From: Nostoc sp. JL34
Lineage (GTDB): Bacteria; Cyanobacteriota; Cyanobacteriia; Cyanobacteriales; Nostocaceae
Assembly: GCF_017114945.1 (NCBI RefSeq)
Contig: NZ_JABXKQ010000148.1
Span: forward strand, 1 to 54,888
Length of the DNA: 54,888 nucleotides
Direction: 5' to 3'
Every line of letters begins with the position of its first letter. Position 1 is the first letter of the stretch. A program made the position numbers and the translations under genes. The notes beneath the pieces are model-generated. The model was not told the origin of the DNA, searched no databases, and saw only the letters and a list, made by a program, of their open reading frames with translations. Below, in pieces: positions 7,770-17,451 of this stretch.

Positions 7770-8852
7770 TTATTTCGTCTGTAAATAATTGAGGACAGCT
7801 TTAGCAATCGCTTCATTACCATCCTTAGCAATTGGTTGAGATTGCTTTGGTGGTTGGGGTAACTTATGGAGAAAATCCCAATTTTCTTGAAAAAACTCAG
7901 ATGGGGTGATGATTTGATGCTGATTATAATTAGTTATGCCTTCTACTATAAAAGTTGCTTCAGCAAAGTCTTCACGCGGGATGGTAACAATAGGTAATCC
8001 TAATATTGTGGCTTCCGAAAAAGTACTGTAGCCAGGTTTAGAGACGACTCGCCCACAAATAGGCATAAAATCTACAGGGCGGTATTTGCGGTCATCAATT
8101 TTCACTAAGTTAGGTAAATCAGGGGCAGATTGATCAAAGACAATAAATTGCCAATCTGGAAATCGCTCCAGGTTATGATATGGGATTTGCTGTAAACCCA
8201 AGCCCCCAAAGGTCAACAAAATAGTTTTTTCAACTGGTGCAGTTATTCCCCAAACAGAGCGTAAATCATCAGCAGAGTAATGAGGGGAACCGCCTGTTAA
8301 GCCGACATCTGTGATATTGTTAAAAGCTTGCATTGGTTCGTGGAAAGGGAGACGAAACAGGCGATCGCACTTTGAGTATCCATCACTAATCCAATCTGCA
8401 ACTGCGGTAAATTCGTCTCCCCAATCTCGGTAGATAAAGTCCCAGCCAAAGTTACTCATCATCCAGCAAGGAATATTTGCAGCTTTGGCAAACCCAGGAG
8501 CGAGAAAGGGAATATCTGCCAAGATGAGATTAACGCGATTTTGGCGGATAAAATTCACTTCTGAAGCAATCAGCGAATTTTGATGCTTCTTAATATCCAG
8601 CAACTTTTCTAAAGTCGCTACTTTATCTATTGTCAAACTATCCGTTTGCACCACACCCAAATCAAATGCACGAGGACGATAGATAAAATCGCCTTGTATA
8701 TAGCACTCTAGCAACCAGCGGGGGGCAGTACTCACCAGAATTAGCAAAACTTCTGGACATAATTTTTGAATTGTCGCAGCTACAGAAGCCGTGCGGGTAG
8801 CATGACCAAAGCCGTGGTTTGTTATGGCTAAATATAAGATTGGACGTTCCAT
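7770..8852 (-). CDS. GT-B-type glycosyltransferase-like protein
   Basis: A 360-residue protein with a two-Rossmann GT-B layout. It starts LYLAITNHGFGHATRTASVA, the Gly-rich loop of MurG/UGT-like enzymes that also occurs in the N-terminal half of plant L-arabinokinase. The second half has ILLTFGGLGLQQIP and CGRVVSKPGYSTFSEATILG, the usual donor-binding G-G and G-x-x-T/S-x-x-E signatures. No signal peptide or membrane span. Substrates cannot be deduced. It is separate from its neighbours, but 130 bases upstream on the same strand ends a PLP-dependent lyase. Confidence 0.75.
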   Translation of the reverse strand: MERPILYLAITNHGFGHATRTASVAATIQKLCPEVLLILVSTAPRWLLECYIQGDFIYRPRAFDLGVVQTDSLTIDKVATLEKLLDIKKHQNSLIASEVNFIRQNRVNLILADIPFLAPGFAKAANIPCWMMSNFGWDFIYRDWGDEFTAVADWISDGYSKCDRLFRLPFHEPMQAFNNITDVGLTGGSPHYSADDLRSVWGITAPVEKTILLTFGGLGLQQIPYHNLERFPDWQFIVFDQSAPDLPNLVKIDDRKYRPVDFMPICGRVVSKPGYSTFSEATILGLPIVTIPREDFAEATFIVEGITNYNQHQIITPSEFFQENWDFLHKLPQPPKQSQPIAKDGNEAIAKAVLNYLQTK

Positions 8853-8981
8853 TTTAAAGTTAGGAGTTATTCAATTTTGAATTTTAGATTTTAGATTTTT
8901 ACTTCAATCCCAAATCTAAAAGGGGCATAGTTAGGGGTGAAAATTATAATTTTCACACTGACAACTTATAATTCCTAACTT

Positions 8982-10172
8982 TTAATTAATTTTGCCAAAA
9001 CTTTGAATTGCCTCAACCAATAGGTCGATTTCCGATTCTAAAGTAAAGTAATGGACACTGGCACGTATACAGCTAGGATCGGCAATTGTTCGAGTTAATA
9101 TTCTTTGTGAGTCTAAAAATTGCACCAATTTCAAATAAGCTTGGGGCTGATTATTTGCAAGTTGGAACGAGATTATACCGCCTTCGGGTGGAGAAGTTCG
9201 CAAACATTTAATATTGGGCAACGCCGTCAATTGTCGCCAGAGGTACTCACTGTTGTGGCAAATTTGCTCGTAACGTTCCTGTGACGTTCCCCATTGCTGA
9301 TGAATTGCGATCGCTTCCTTTAACCCAACATACAGAGGATAAGCTAATGTAGAGACTTCGTATCGTCGCCCATCTGGAAGCCAATCCACAGGCTGAGATT
9401 GACTATCTACAACAATGCCATTCAAGCCAATAAATGTAGGTTTCAGGCTTTCTCGTGCTTCTGGTCGAACATACAAGCCACCAGCGCCCGCAGGACCACA
9501 TAACCATTTATGACCAGTGAAAGCATAAAAATCTACTCCCAATTCTGTCAAGTTTAAAGGCAATAAACCAGCAGATTGGGCAGCATCTATTAATAGTGCA
9601 GAATGATTATTTCTGCATATTTCGGCAATTTGATCAAGAGGTAAAACTTGACCAGTATTCCAGAAAACATGACTCAATATCACTAGACGGGTATTGGGGC
9701 GCAAGTGCTGGGCAATAACGGTTACAGGATCGCCCTCATTTAAAGTCGCCTTTAGGGGACAGGTGGTAACTTCCACAGCGAATCTCCGCGCGATTTCTTG
9801 GGCTGTGGCAATCACGCCTGGATGTTCGCAGTCCGAGAGCAGCATGTGGTCGCCGGCTTGCCACTCAATGCCCCACATAGCGATATTACAGCCAACAGTG
9901 ACATTCTGGGTGAGAGTAATTGTTTGGCTTGGTGCATGTAACTCCGAAGCGATCGCTTCTCTTGCGGCTTGAGTCTGAGGGGCTATCCAGCGATACGCCT
10001 CATTGCCAAAGGGGCCAATATGCTGGACATGGGCTTGAGTTTCGGTCATAGCATCCATTGCCCTTTGGGGCATCGGCCCTTGTCCGCCATAATTGAAATA
10101 AGCCTTATTTGCTAAAGCGGGAAATTGCTCTCGATGCCGATGCAGCTTGATTGGTGATGCAGAAATAGTCAT
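8982..10172 (-). CDS. Class V aminotransferase-fold PLP enzyme, cystine lyase (C-DES)-like
   Basis: A 396-residue PLP enzyme of the NifS/aminotransferase class V fold. LLIDAAQSAGLLPLN gives the Asp/Gln cofactor contacts, and FTGHKWLCGPAGAGGL contains the Schiff-base Lys (Lys222). The sequence lacks the mobile loop with the active Cys of typical cysteine desulfurases and resembles the cystine C-S lyase C-DES of Synechocystis, which yields persulfide for Fe-S cluster assembly in vitro. That assignment is from family recollection. It starts with ATG; there is no partner Fe-S gene beside it. A MITE-like repeat lies in its upstream region. Confidence 0.8.
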   Translation of the reverse strand: MTISASPIKLHRHREQFPALANKAYFNYGGQGPMPQRAMDAMTETQAHVQHIGPFGNEAYRWIAPQTQAAREAIASELHAPSQTITLTQNVTVGCNIAMWGIEWQAGDHMLLSDCEHPGVIATAQEIARRFAVEVTTCPLKATLNEGDPVTVIAQHLRPNTRLVILSHVFWNTGQVLPLDQIAEICRNNHSALLIDAAQSAGLLPLNLTELGVDFYAFTGHKWLCGPAGAGGLYVRPEARESLKPTFIGLNGIVVDSQSQPVDWLPDGRRYEVSTLAYPLYVGLKEAIAIHQQWGTSQERYEQICHNSEYLWRQLTALPNIKCLRTSPPEGGIISFQLANNQPQAYLKLVQFLDSQRILTRTIADPSCIRASVHYFTLESEIDLLVEAIQSFGKIN

Positions 10173-10263
10173 AATTCACAAGGGATATCTGCTGTTTGCA
10201 GGCTATTGACAGTATAAAAGAAACGGCAAATTAAGCGTGGACGTGATCGCCACTTCCAGATTT

Positions 10264-10375
10264 GGTGTTGCATAATTGCGGGATAATTTTGAAATTTGCA
10301 TAACAAATAATCACCATGTCTTTGCGTCTTTGCATCTTTGCGTCAGCCTCAATCATCCCCTTATTCAGCAACGCC
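10264..10375. mobile_element. MITE-like repeat, copy 1 (112 bases)
   Basis: The element begins GGTGTTGCATAATTGCGGG and ends with GGGATGATT-type sequence in reverse orientation, giving imperfect 25-base terminal inverted repeats (18 of 25 matching by hand). Its body (GATAATTTTGAAATTTGCAT, then ATAATCACCATGTCT) recurs at 14377-14474. It has no coding capacity, as expected of a non-autonomous element or a dispersed hairpin repeat. Confidence 0.6.
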
Positions 10376-10434
10376 CAAGATTTTAGTTGTCTGATTTACT
10401 CCCAGAATGTGCTAATTCTTGTTAACTTAAAAGG

Positions 10435-11895
10435 ATGCTAATTAATGCTGAACTCCTACTGCAATACCAACGCTGTAAACGCCGGCCTTTTCTAGATATC
10501 CACGGTGACAAAAGTCAGCGCGATGCTCCCAATGAGTTGCTACGGAAACTGCAACAGGACAAAATCGCTCATCAGCTGAGTGCTTTGGCACAGATAACTT
10601 ATCACCAACCAGATTATTCATACGGAAACTGGGAAAGGGCAGAGAAGGCAACTTTAGAATTGATGCAGCAAGGAGTTGACTACATCTATAAGGGAGTACT
10701 GTTAGCAACTTATTCTGAAGCATACACCCTACTAAGCCGTCCAGATTTACTCGTGAAACAACCAGGACAATCTGATTTTGGAGATTGGATCTACGTCCCG
10801 GCTAATATTGAACTGGGTAAGCGCCCTAAACAAGAATATCAGGTTGTCGCTGCATTTCATGTCCAAGTGCTGGCAATGGTGCAGGGAGTTGCACCTGAAA
10901 CAGCTTCGCTCATATTGCGAACCAAAAATACAAGTTATGCAGTGGATCTGTTCAAATGGATGCCACGGATGCAGCAGATTCTGGAGGAGTTTATTCAAGC
11001 TTTAGAGTTACCGAATCCACCAGAGGTGTTTATTTCTCGGCAAAAGTGCAATCTTTGTCATTGGTATAGTGAATGTTATGCGATCGCTCAATCTGAAAAA
11101 CATCTCTCATTGTTACCAGGCGTAACACCCATTCGCTACACTCAACTTCAAGCCTTAGCCATCACCACGCTGGAATCTCTCGCTAACACTAGTCCCAACA
11201 TCTTAGAAAACCTGCTTGGTTTTGATAGCGAAATAGCGCCCAAGTTAGTAGTGCAAGCTCAATCTGCACTAGAAAAACGACCCCTAATTTTACCTTATCC
11301 GCTACCAACAAAAGATATTACATTTACAGCACCCATAGAGATTTACTTTGATATTGAAGCCCAGCCAGACTTAGATTTAGATTATCTCTTAGGGGTTTTG
11401 GTCGTTGATAGACAAGCTAATACAGAACAGTTTTATTCGTTTTTAGCAGACAAAGCAGAAGACGAAGAATTAGTTTGGCAGCAATTTTTGGATTTGGTTT
11501 GGCAATATCCCGAAGCACCAATTTATCATTTTTGTGTCTACGAGTTTGATACAGTCAAACGGCTAGCAAAGCTTTACCACACTCCCTACTCCTCAGTGCG
11601 TCCTGTACTGAATCGATTTGTGGATGTGTATGAACAATTAACCCAAAGTGTGGCATTGCCCATAGAAAGCTATGCCTTAAAAGCGATCGCTCGTTGGATA
11701 GGATTTGAGTGGCGTGACAAAGAAGCTAGTGGTGCCAAGTGTATTTACTGGTATGATCAATGGTTAGAAACAGGCGATCGCACCTTACTAGAAATTATCC
11801 AACGCTACAACGAAGATGACTGCCGCGCCACCCGCATAGTCAAAGATTGGCTTGTGAACTTTTTCCAAGATGAATATGATTTACGACTTGCTTGA
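10435..11895 (+). CDS. TM0106-family RecB-like nuclease with RNase H-like domain
   Basis: A 486-residue protein of the TM0106 RecB-like type. The N-terminal half is a PD-(D/E)XK (Cas4/RecB-like) region with YQRCKRRPFLD at the start and a CNLCHWYSEC cluster near residue 205; with the first Cys this could hold an Fe-S cluster. The C-terminal half is an RNase H-like exonuclease domain: YFDIEAQPDLD carries the first Asp/Glu pair, ICHF-type core YHFCVYEFDTVKRL follows, and RYNEDDCRATR ends the site. The family is known from CRISPR-Cas and DNA repair-type contexts, but no cas gene is near. The ATG at 10435 matches the usual start, though AAAGG sits too close to it to be an ideal ribosome binding site. 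Confidence 0.85.
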   Translation: MLINAELLLQYQRCKRRPFLDIHGDKSQRDAPNELLRKLQQDKIAHQLSALAQITYHQPDYSYGNWERAEKATLELMQQGVDYIYKGVLLATYSEAYTLLSRPDLLVKQPGQSDFGDWIYVPANIELGKRPKQEYQVVAAFHVQVLAMVQGVAPETASLILRTKNTSYAVDLFKWMPRMQQILEEFIQALELPNPPEVFISRQKCNLCHWYSECYAIAQSEKHLSLLPGVTPIRYTQLQALAITTLESLANTSPNILENLLGFDSEIAPKLVVQAQSALEKRPLILPYPLPTKDITFTAPIEIYFDIEAQPDLDLDYLLGVLVVDRQANTEQFYSFLADKAEDEELVWQQFLDLVWQYPEAPIYHFCVYEFDTVKRLAKLYHTPYSSVRPVLNRFVDVYEQLTQSVALPIESYALKAIARWIGFEWRDKEASGAKCIYWYDQWLETGDRTLLEIIQRYNEDDCRATRIVKDWLVNFFQDEYDLRLA

Positions 11896-12486
11896 AGAAA
11901 AAGACTTAGAGGCACTAAACACCACTAGCATTTTTATTGACTTATAAAGTAAGCAACGGAATGCAGATCCTTCTAAGTTGTATATAGCGGTTATCGACAA
12001 ACGTGAGGTACAATTTTGACCTCATATCATGTTCGGGTAAAGACTTATCATTTAGACCGCAAGGGTGCAGGGGGCAGGGAGCCTACCGTGTATTCTCCAT
12101 CTAATACCAGTGTTGGATGGATATAAAACCCTACATCTGTGTTGTTTCCTACTACTCCTAATCCTTCTGATGAAAGCCTACCTACTTGTGTATACACGGT
12201 AGCCTCGTAGGAGAGGGGTAGGGGGAGAGGTTCTTCCAGGATTACTGAATTGGTGTCCTAGTACTACGTAATTTGCCCCCGCCTTTTTTGAATTGTATTT
12301 TGTGTACTAAGAGAGGAATAGAAGCGAGGTTTTGCAAATTCCATGAAAAGTGAATTTGTTTTACTCTTTGCATAAATAAATAGAAATGGGGTGAAAAGTG
12401 ATCAAGCTATTCGTGGAAGATAAGCACTCCACAAAACAAAAAATTTATAAACCCCATAGTCATGATGGGAAAAGGGGTAGTTAAGT
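11896..12486. other. Spacer with small inverted repeat
   Basis: No gene is supported. CTACCGTGTAT at 12083-12093 is repeated in reverse complement at 12192-12202, enclosing about 100 bases. A good ribosome binding site (AAAGGGG, near 12470-12476) precedes the next start. Confidence 0.45.
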
Positions 12487-12945
12487 ATGATTCATCACAT
12501 ATCTATTTCTGTTCAAAACCCCCTGTACGTTGCCCAAGTTCTGGCTGAAGTCTTGAATAGGCAGGCTTTTCCCTTTTTCCCTCACCCAGGTAGCTACATG
12601 GTTTTTCCCCTTGAGGAACATGGAACAGGAATTGAAGTTTATCCCTTAAAAACTCAGCTAATGCCTGGTGAAGCAGATAACCAGTATACACTTGCAGAAA
12701 ATGTCACTCCTTCTGGGTTCACAGCTACTCATGCACCAGTCTCAGTTTCTTCTAGTCAGGAAAAAATTGAGTTGATTGGCGAACGGGAAGGTTGGAGAGT
12801 ATTACGTTGTAACCGCGACTCTTTTTTTGATGTTATTGAGTTCTGGTTGGAAAACAAAGTCATGATAGAACTACTCACACCGGAAATGTCGGCTCAATAT
12901 TTGGCGGTAACGCAGCCAGAAAATTTGAAGAAAGTTTTTAGTTGA
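12487..12945 (+). CDS. Hypothetical protein, VOC/glyoxalase-like
   Basis: A 152-residue protein beginning MIHHISISVQNPLYVAQVLA, which has the His-plus-strand-plus-helix opening of vicinal-oxygen-chelate (glyoxalase/bleomycin-resistance) folds. Later segments VFPLEEHGTGIEVYP, GFTATHAPVSV and FDVIEFWLENKVMIELLTP give Glu and His residues at strand ends, as expected for that fold. The match is structural in feel rather than a clear motif hit, so the enzyme type cannot be named. It is monocistronic; the convergent gene downstream ends 81 bases away. Confidence 0.55.
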   Translation: MIHHISISVQNPLYVAQVLAEVLNRQAFPFFPHPGSYMVFPLEEHGTGIEVYPLKTQLMPGEADNQYTLAENVTPSGFTATHAPVSVSSSQEKIELIGEREGWRVLRCNRDSFFDVIEFWLENKVMIELLTPEMSAQYLAVTQPENLKKVFS

Positions 12946-13026
12946 TAACTCTGCTGCTGCTAATTTAACAACATCAATAACTAAATTAAAAATTAAAAAC
13001 AGAAATCTTAGTATTGTTTAGCAGTG

Positions 13027-14169
13027 CTAGGATTTTCCCTTGGGAATTGATCCTTCAATTCCCTCAACATACCAATCCATCGCCAGTTGTCCCCGATCAT
13101 CCAATACCTTACCCTTTGGCACTCGCACCACCCCTTTTTGGTCTTTCACCGGGCCATCAAAAGGATGTGCAGTACCCTGAATAAACTCATCGCGCTTGGC
13201 ATTCACCAGTTGTTGCACATCAGCCGGAATCGCCTGATTCATTGGGGAAATATCCACCATCCCTTCACCAATACCATCCCAAACCTCTTGAGACTTCCAA
13301 GTGTTACTTATTACAGCCAAGGCTTTATCTGTATAGAATTTGCCCCATTTATTAATAGCTGATGTCAAGTGGGCTTTTTGACCAAACTTACTCATATCAG
13401 TGTTGTAGCCAAAAGCATAAATACCTTTTTCCTCAGCCAGTTGGATAATAGCACCAGAGTCAGTATGCTGCGTCAGTACATCCGCACCTAAATTCACTAA
13501 AGCTTGAGCCGCTTCTCTTTCTTTAGCTGGGTCGTTCCAACTTTGTACCCAAAGTACCTTAACTTTTGCTTGGGGATTTGTTACCCGTACTCCTTGAGTA
13601 AATGCACTGATTCCCCGAATTACTTCTGGAATTGGGTATGCGCCAATAAAACCAACTACATTCGATTTTGTCATCTTGCCAGCAATCATACCGGTTAAGT
13701 AACGCGGTTCTTCAAAACGTCCCAGATAAGTGCCGACATTGACAGCACGTTTGTATCCTGTACAGTGTTCAAAGACAACATCACTAAAGTCCTTGGCAAC
13801 TTGAATTGTTGGGTTCATGTAGCCGAAGGAAGTTGTAAAAATCAGCTTGTTACCATCTAATGCTAGTTGGCGAATCACCCTTTGGGCGTCAGCACCTTCG
13901 TTGACATTTTCGACAAAGGTAGTTTTTACCTTATCTTGAAGATTGGCTTCCATGTCTCTGCGGCCCAAATCATGGGCATAAGTCCAACCAAAATCACCCA
14001 CAGAGCCTACATAAACAAATCCCACTTTGAGAGGTTCATTTACTACTACAGGCGACGCTGAGGGGGACACATTCGGCTGTGAATTGGAATTTCTACCTTG
14101 AACACAACTAGTTAAGGCAAAGCTAGATGCTGCTAAAGTGACATACCTTAGAAAATTCCGACGCTCCAT
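13027..14169 (-). CDS. BMP-family ABC transporter substrate-binding lipoprotein
   Basis: A 380-residue periplasmic binding protein of the BMP (basic membrane protein, PnrA-like) family; characterised members bind nucleosides. The N-terminus MERRNFLRYVTLAASSF leads to a lipobox ending at a Cys (ALTSC), with a twin-Arg pair before the hydrophobic part, so lipoprotein export by Tat or Sec is possible. Family signatures are VGFVYVGSVGDFGWTYAHD, TTSFGYMNPTIQVAKDFSD, GMIAGKMTKSNVVGFIGA and YAFGYNTDM. No permease or ATPase gene lies on either side, so the transporter partners must be elsewhere. The ligand is inferred to be a purine or nucleoside. Confidence 0.88.
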   Translation of the reverse strand: MERRNFLRYVTLAASSFALTSCVQGRNSNSQPNVSPSASPVVVNEPLKVGFVYVGSVGDFGWTYAHDLGRRDMEANLQDKVKTTFVENVNEGADAQRVIRQLALDGNKLIFTTSFGYMNPTIQVAKDFSDVVFEHCTGYKRAVNVGTYLGRFEEPRYLTGMIAGKMTKSNVVGFIGAYPIPEVIRGISAFTQGVRVTNPQAKVKVLWVQSWNDPAKEREAAQALVNLGADVLTQHTDSGAIIQLAEEKGIYAFGYNTDMSKFGQKAHLTSAINKWGKFYTDKALAVISNTWKSQEVWDGIGEGMVDISPMNQAIPADVQQLVNAKRDEFIQGTAHPFDGPVKDQKGVVRVPKGKVLDDRGQLAMDWYVEGIEGSIPKGKS

Positions 14170-14847
14170 ATTTTCTTGATTGAGTTTACCTGAGTAAAAA
14201 GGTTTTTCTGACTGCTAGTAGCACTAGACACCATTTAAATTAGCTACTTATTTAATTTTAGCTTGAATAAAAAGCAGCCCCACATCCGAACCGTAGGGCG
14301 GTGTGTAATGAATTTTTCTTTCGTTGACGATTTTTGATGCAACTATAGGACTCTTATTTAATTGCGTGAAAAAACTGGCATTGGATAATTACGAGATAAT
14401 TTTGAAATTTGCATAGAAAATAATCACCATGTCTCCGTGTCTTTGCGTGAATCATCCCTTTATTCCGCAACACCAAAAACTTAGTACACATCTATTCTTT
14501 GGCAGACAAGCTGGAGAGAAGGATAAATTTCTTTAAGCAGCCCTATAGTTTGCCGTAAGCGATGCTCCGCACCTCTACGTTTCTCTCAGACCACTTGCTA
14601 CAACGGAGGCAGAAAAAATCCTTTGTTGCAGTTAATAGCATGGAGAACCAAAGCATCTGAGCGGCTCCTAAAACTACGTAGATTTTGGTTTTGAACGTTA
14701 ACTAAACTGTCTGACAAATAACTTACCTGTTCTCTCCGTTGCAGCAACTGGGTTGTAGCAATGATGAAAAATGCTTTGGTATCTTGCCTCTCCTGTGACT
14801 TTTCAGTAGTCACGGTCATACCAATGCAAATTTTAGAAAAAATTTAC
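14170..14847. other. Spacer with MITE copy 2 and a weak ORF
   Basis: It contains the repeat at 14377-14474. On the minus strand 14598-14819 is open for 73 codons, starting MTVTTEKSQERQDTKAFF, 28 bases after the WecB/TagA-like gene. It has no recognisable domain and an odd, low-information C-terminus, so it is not called as a gene; it could be a small hypothetical or decayed sequence. Confidence 0.35.
14377..14474. mobile_element. MITE-like repeat, copy 2 (98 bases)
   Basis: It shares GAGATAATTTTGAAATTTGC and AATAATCACCATGTCT with copy 1 at 10264-10375 and ends AATCATCCC..GCAACACC in the same way. Hand alignment of its two ends as inverted repeats gives 16 of 25 matches. It differs from copy 1 by a short deletion in the CTTTGCGTCTTTGC tandem part. 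Confidence 0.6.
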
Positions 14848-15618
14848 TCAGCGATTTGCTATCATTCCTTGAGTGATTCGCTGTTTAAGTACACGATAAA
14901 AAAACAATGGAATGCCTACAATATAACGATCCCACAAACGAGTAGGTTCAGTAATTAAGCGTGTTAACCACTCGAGACCATTATCAGTCAGCCAACGCGG
15001 ACCGCGATATATAGAGTCAGTGTAAAAATCTAAACAAGCACCTAAAGGTAAAAAAACAGTAGTTTCAATTTTGTTGAAGTTATCTAAAATCCAGCGTTCC
15101 TGTAACGGCATACCAAAACCAACATATAAAATACTTGGTTTAAATTTATTAATTTTTTCTATCACCAAATCATTCTCTTTTCCTGATTTTTCAAAATAAC
15201 CATTATGTCCCTGTATGCGTAAATTAGGCGCAATTGCGACTAACTTAGTAATTGCTTTATCGACTACGCCGGGTTTTCCAGCTAACAAAAATAAAGAAAG
15301 GTTTTCTCTCTCACATTTTAATGCTAAATCTTCTATGTAATCTGGTGCTGTCATGCGATGTACAGATTGAATTGAATAACCGTTGAATCTAGCTCCTACC
15401 AGTACACCAAACCCGTCACAAAATACTAAATCAGCCTTATTCAAAAAATCTCGATACCAAGACTTTTCATATGCCAAATTCATCGCTTTGATATTCACAT
15501 TGCCTACAATTGTCTTTTTTTTGCTTTTTGCTGCTTCTATTAAATAATCAATTAATTCTTGTACTTTAACTTTATGGAATCTTGTATCAAACAACTTCAC
15601 TTCAGGAAAAGTTTTCAT
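14848..15618 (-). CDS. WecB/TagA/CpsF-family glycosyltransferase (GT26)
   Basis: A 256-residue GT26 enzyme; family members transfer N-acetylmannosamine or related sugars onto lipid-linked precursors of cell-surface polymers. Signatures: VNIKAMNLAYEKSWY, ADLVFCDGFGVLVGARF (donor-site Asp), LFLLAGKPGVVDKA, YVGFGMPLQERWI and the C-terminal PRWLTDNGLEWLTRLITEP. The length is typical. No membrane span; it probably acts at the inner face of the plasma membrane. A GT4 glycosyltransferase lies 249 bases upstream on the same strand, so both may serve exopolysaccharide synthesis. Confidence 0.9.
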   Translation of the reverse strand: MKTFPEVKLFDTRFHKVKVQELIDYLIEAAKSKKKTIVGNVNIKAMNLAYEKSWYRDFLNKADLVFCDGFGVLVGARFNGYSIQSVHRMTAPDYIEDLALKCERENLSLFLLAGKPGVVDKAITKLVAIAPNLRIQGHNGYFEKSGKENDLVIEKINKFKPSILYVGFGMPLQERWILDNFNKIETTVFLPLGACLDFYTDSIYRGPRWLTDNGLEWLTRLITEPTRLWDRYIVGIPLFFYRVLKQRITQGMIANR

Positions 15619-15867
15619 TTCTGTACCTCAATTTACTAGGCAGTATACCAAATTTAGAAAAATACAAAATACAAACAATAAAATTAATAGCTATATCGCT
15701 TCCTTTATTGTTACTAATATTAAATTCATACTTTTTAAAGCCTGTTATCCTTATACAGAATGAATTACGTAGTTTTTAAGTTTGGTATTTAATACAGAGT
15801 GGAAGTCGCTTGGAGATAGGTGGAGCGATATAACTAAAATAATCGCCTATTTTAATCAAGACATCTC

Positions 15868-16935
15868 TCAACCTAAAACTGCTGCATAAATATGTTTCAA
15901 AGATACAAGATAATCGTTTATATCCAAGTGTTTAACTCTGACTCGTGCATTATTTCCCAGAGATATTCTCAGATTTTCGTCTGCAATTAAGGATTGCATT
16001 GCCTTTGACAATTGTTGAATATCCCCCGGATTAACTAATAAACCATTTTGGTCTTGAGTAACTATTTCGGGTATTCCTCCCACTGCGGTAGTGATAACAG
16101 CCAAACCCCAACTCATTGCTTCTAGTAGTGCCATAGGCAGACCTTCGTTGTAGGAAGGTAACACAAATACATCAGCTTTGGTTAAAAGATCGTCACGTTT
16201 TTCTTGGTCTACCCAGTCAAGAATAGTGATATAGTCAATAAGATTTAGAGTCGGAATCAAACTCCGAGCTTGTTCTACATCCCCATCCCCCGCCATAACC
16301 AACTTTGCTTGGCTTTGTTGAGCAGCAGGTATAGAAGCAAATGCCTTAATTAAATCAAATGCACCTTTGCGCTCACCAATACGCCCTAAAAATAAGAAAA
16401 ATATCTGTTTGGAATCTAGCCTCTGTGGGATTTGTGCGGGCATTTTTACCGGGTTAGGGAGAACAATAACTTGTTCTGACTTCAAACCAAGATTTTCAAT
16501 ATAGAATTTTTTCCAGCTATCTGATAAAACAATAAAACGAGTACATTTCTGAAATGACCAACTTAGCCAAATCTTAAGCCATTGAGGTAGTTTAGAGTAA
16601 AACAAATGAAAATCAGCACTATGAGCATGAATAATTACTGGTTTTTGAAATAGCCAACCAATAAGAGTAGTGATTGACTGACGAAAAGCGCTACCTCTAT
16701 CTGAAACATGAATGTGAATTAGGTCAGATTTTTGGTTTAATAAGTTCCAAAATAACTCACCTATTGCCTGCAAAAATACTAACACTTTATGGACAGCAGA
16801 ACCATTCGGTAAAGTACCAATATGTTTAATTTCAATATCAGAGGTAGTTTCTTCAAGAATGAGCTTTTCCACAGAGACTATTCCACCTTGGCGCTCCAAG
16901 CTTTCGCCTAACATAGTAATTTTTATGGGACTCAT
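15868..16935 (-). CDS. GT4-family glycosyltransferase
   Basis: A 355-residue retaining GT-B glycosyltransferase. It has the acceptor loop GESLERQGGIVSVEK near the start, HVSDRGSAFRQS and IHAHSADFH in the first domain, and in the second FLGRIGERKGAFDLIKAF plus the E-x7-E motif in SYNEGLPMALLEAMSWG followed by GGIPEIV. The start at 16935 (MSPIKITMLGES) is chosen as the family begins there; the frame is open 30 codons upstream but that extension is hydrophobic, low-complexity and not typical. The likely role is sugar addition in surface polysaccharide, together with the neighbouring WecB/TagA enzyme. Confidence 0.87.
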   Translation of the reverse strand: MSPIKITMLGESLERQGGIVSVEKLILEETTSDIEIKHIGTLPNGSAVHKVLVFLQAIGELFWNLLNQKSDLIHIHVSDRGSAFRQSITTLIGWLFQKPVIIHAHSADFHLFYSKLPQWLKIWLSWSFQKCTRFIVLSDSWKKFYIENLGLKSEQVIVLPNPVKMPAQIPQRLDSKQIFFLFLGRIGERKGAFDLIKAFASIPAAQQSQAKLVMAGDGDVEQARSLIPTLNLIDYITILDWVDQEKRDDLLTKADVFVLPSYNEGLPMALLEAMSWGLAVITTAVGGIPEIVTQDQNGLLVNPGDIQQLSKAMQSLIADENLRISLGNNARVRVKHLDINDYLVSLKHIYAAVLG

Positions 16936-17025
16936 AATTGCTATTAATCCATTTTTGAGATTCGGTACACTGCTATATTTATAAACTATAATAAAGAGTT
17001 TTTTATAGTTTATATAAAAAGCCAT

Positions 17026-17451
17026 ACTCCAAAAGCATTTTGAGAGTAAATCCTACTCATTACCTGCGCGATCGCGGCTCAACAGATTGCGTATTTAAAT
17101 AAATAAAATGCAGAATTTTCTGATTTTACAGATGATCTCCATAACAAAAATCTGCCATAGAAAGTGTTAGAGGATGTTTAAAAAGTCTTGTCGGTAATAG
17201 CAAAATATCAGATACCTAACTCTCTTTCTCTATGAGGGTATAGGGATTTTAAAGCCTCTCAAGAGTGGAGGAGAGGTTTTAAGAGGGGTTTTATGGTAAA
17301 CCTCTTGCAACTTTTTAAACATCCACTTAAACAATTTTAACTTTTAAACTCTGTAAACTATATCATGTATCACGACCAGATCCAAGACGAACTACGAGAA
17401 ACTGCTGATCAAACTACTCACTAAATCATCTGTTCACAGCCAGAAAAACTA
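17026..17451. other. Spacer with MITE-like element
   Basis: Besides the element at 17172-17324, it contains a 19-codon open frame at 17365-17424 (MYHDQIQDELRETADQTTH) ending 27 bases before the ligase start. That peptide has no recognisable match and may be a leader or chance. Confidence 0.4.
17172..17324. mobile_element. 153-base MITE-like element with perfect 15-base terminal inverted repeats
   Basis: GGATGTTTAAAAAGT at 17172-17186 is exactly complementary to 17310-17324. The interior has no ORF and carries a further inverted pair (GCCTCTC / GAGAGG). Such ends are typical of non-autonomous derivatives of DDE-transposase elements. A target duplication was not identified. Confidence 0.65.

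Noticed and set aside
10435..11895. CRISPR-associated Cas4
   Set aside because: The N-terminal part is Cas4/RecB-like, but there is a long RNase H-like C-terminal domain and no repeat array or cas gene nearby.
14598..14819. 73-codon minus-strand frame after the WecB/TagA-like gene
   Set aside because: No domain and an odd C-terminus; could be a small gene but support is too weak.
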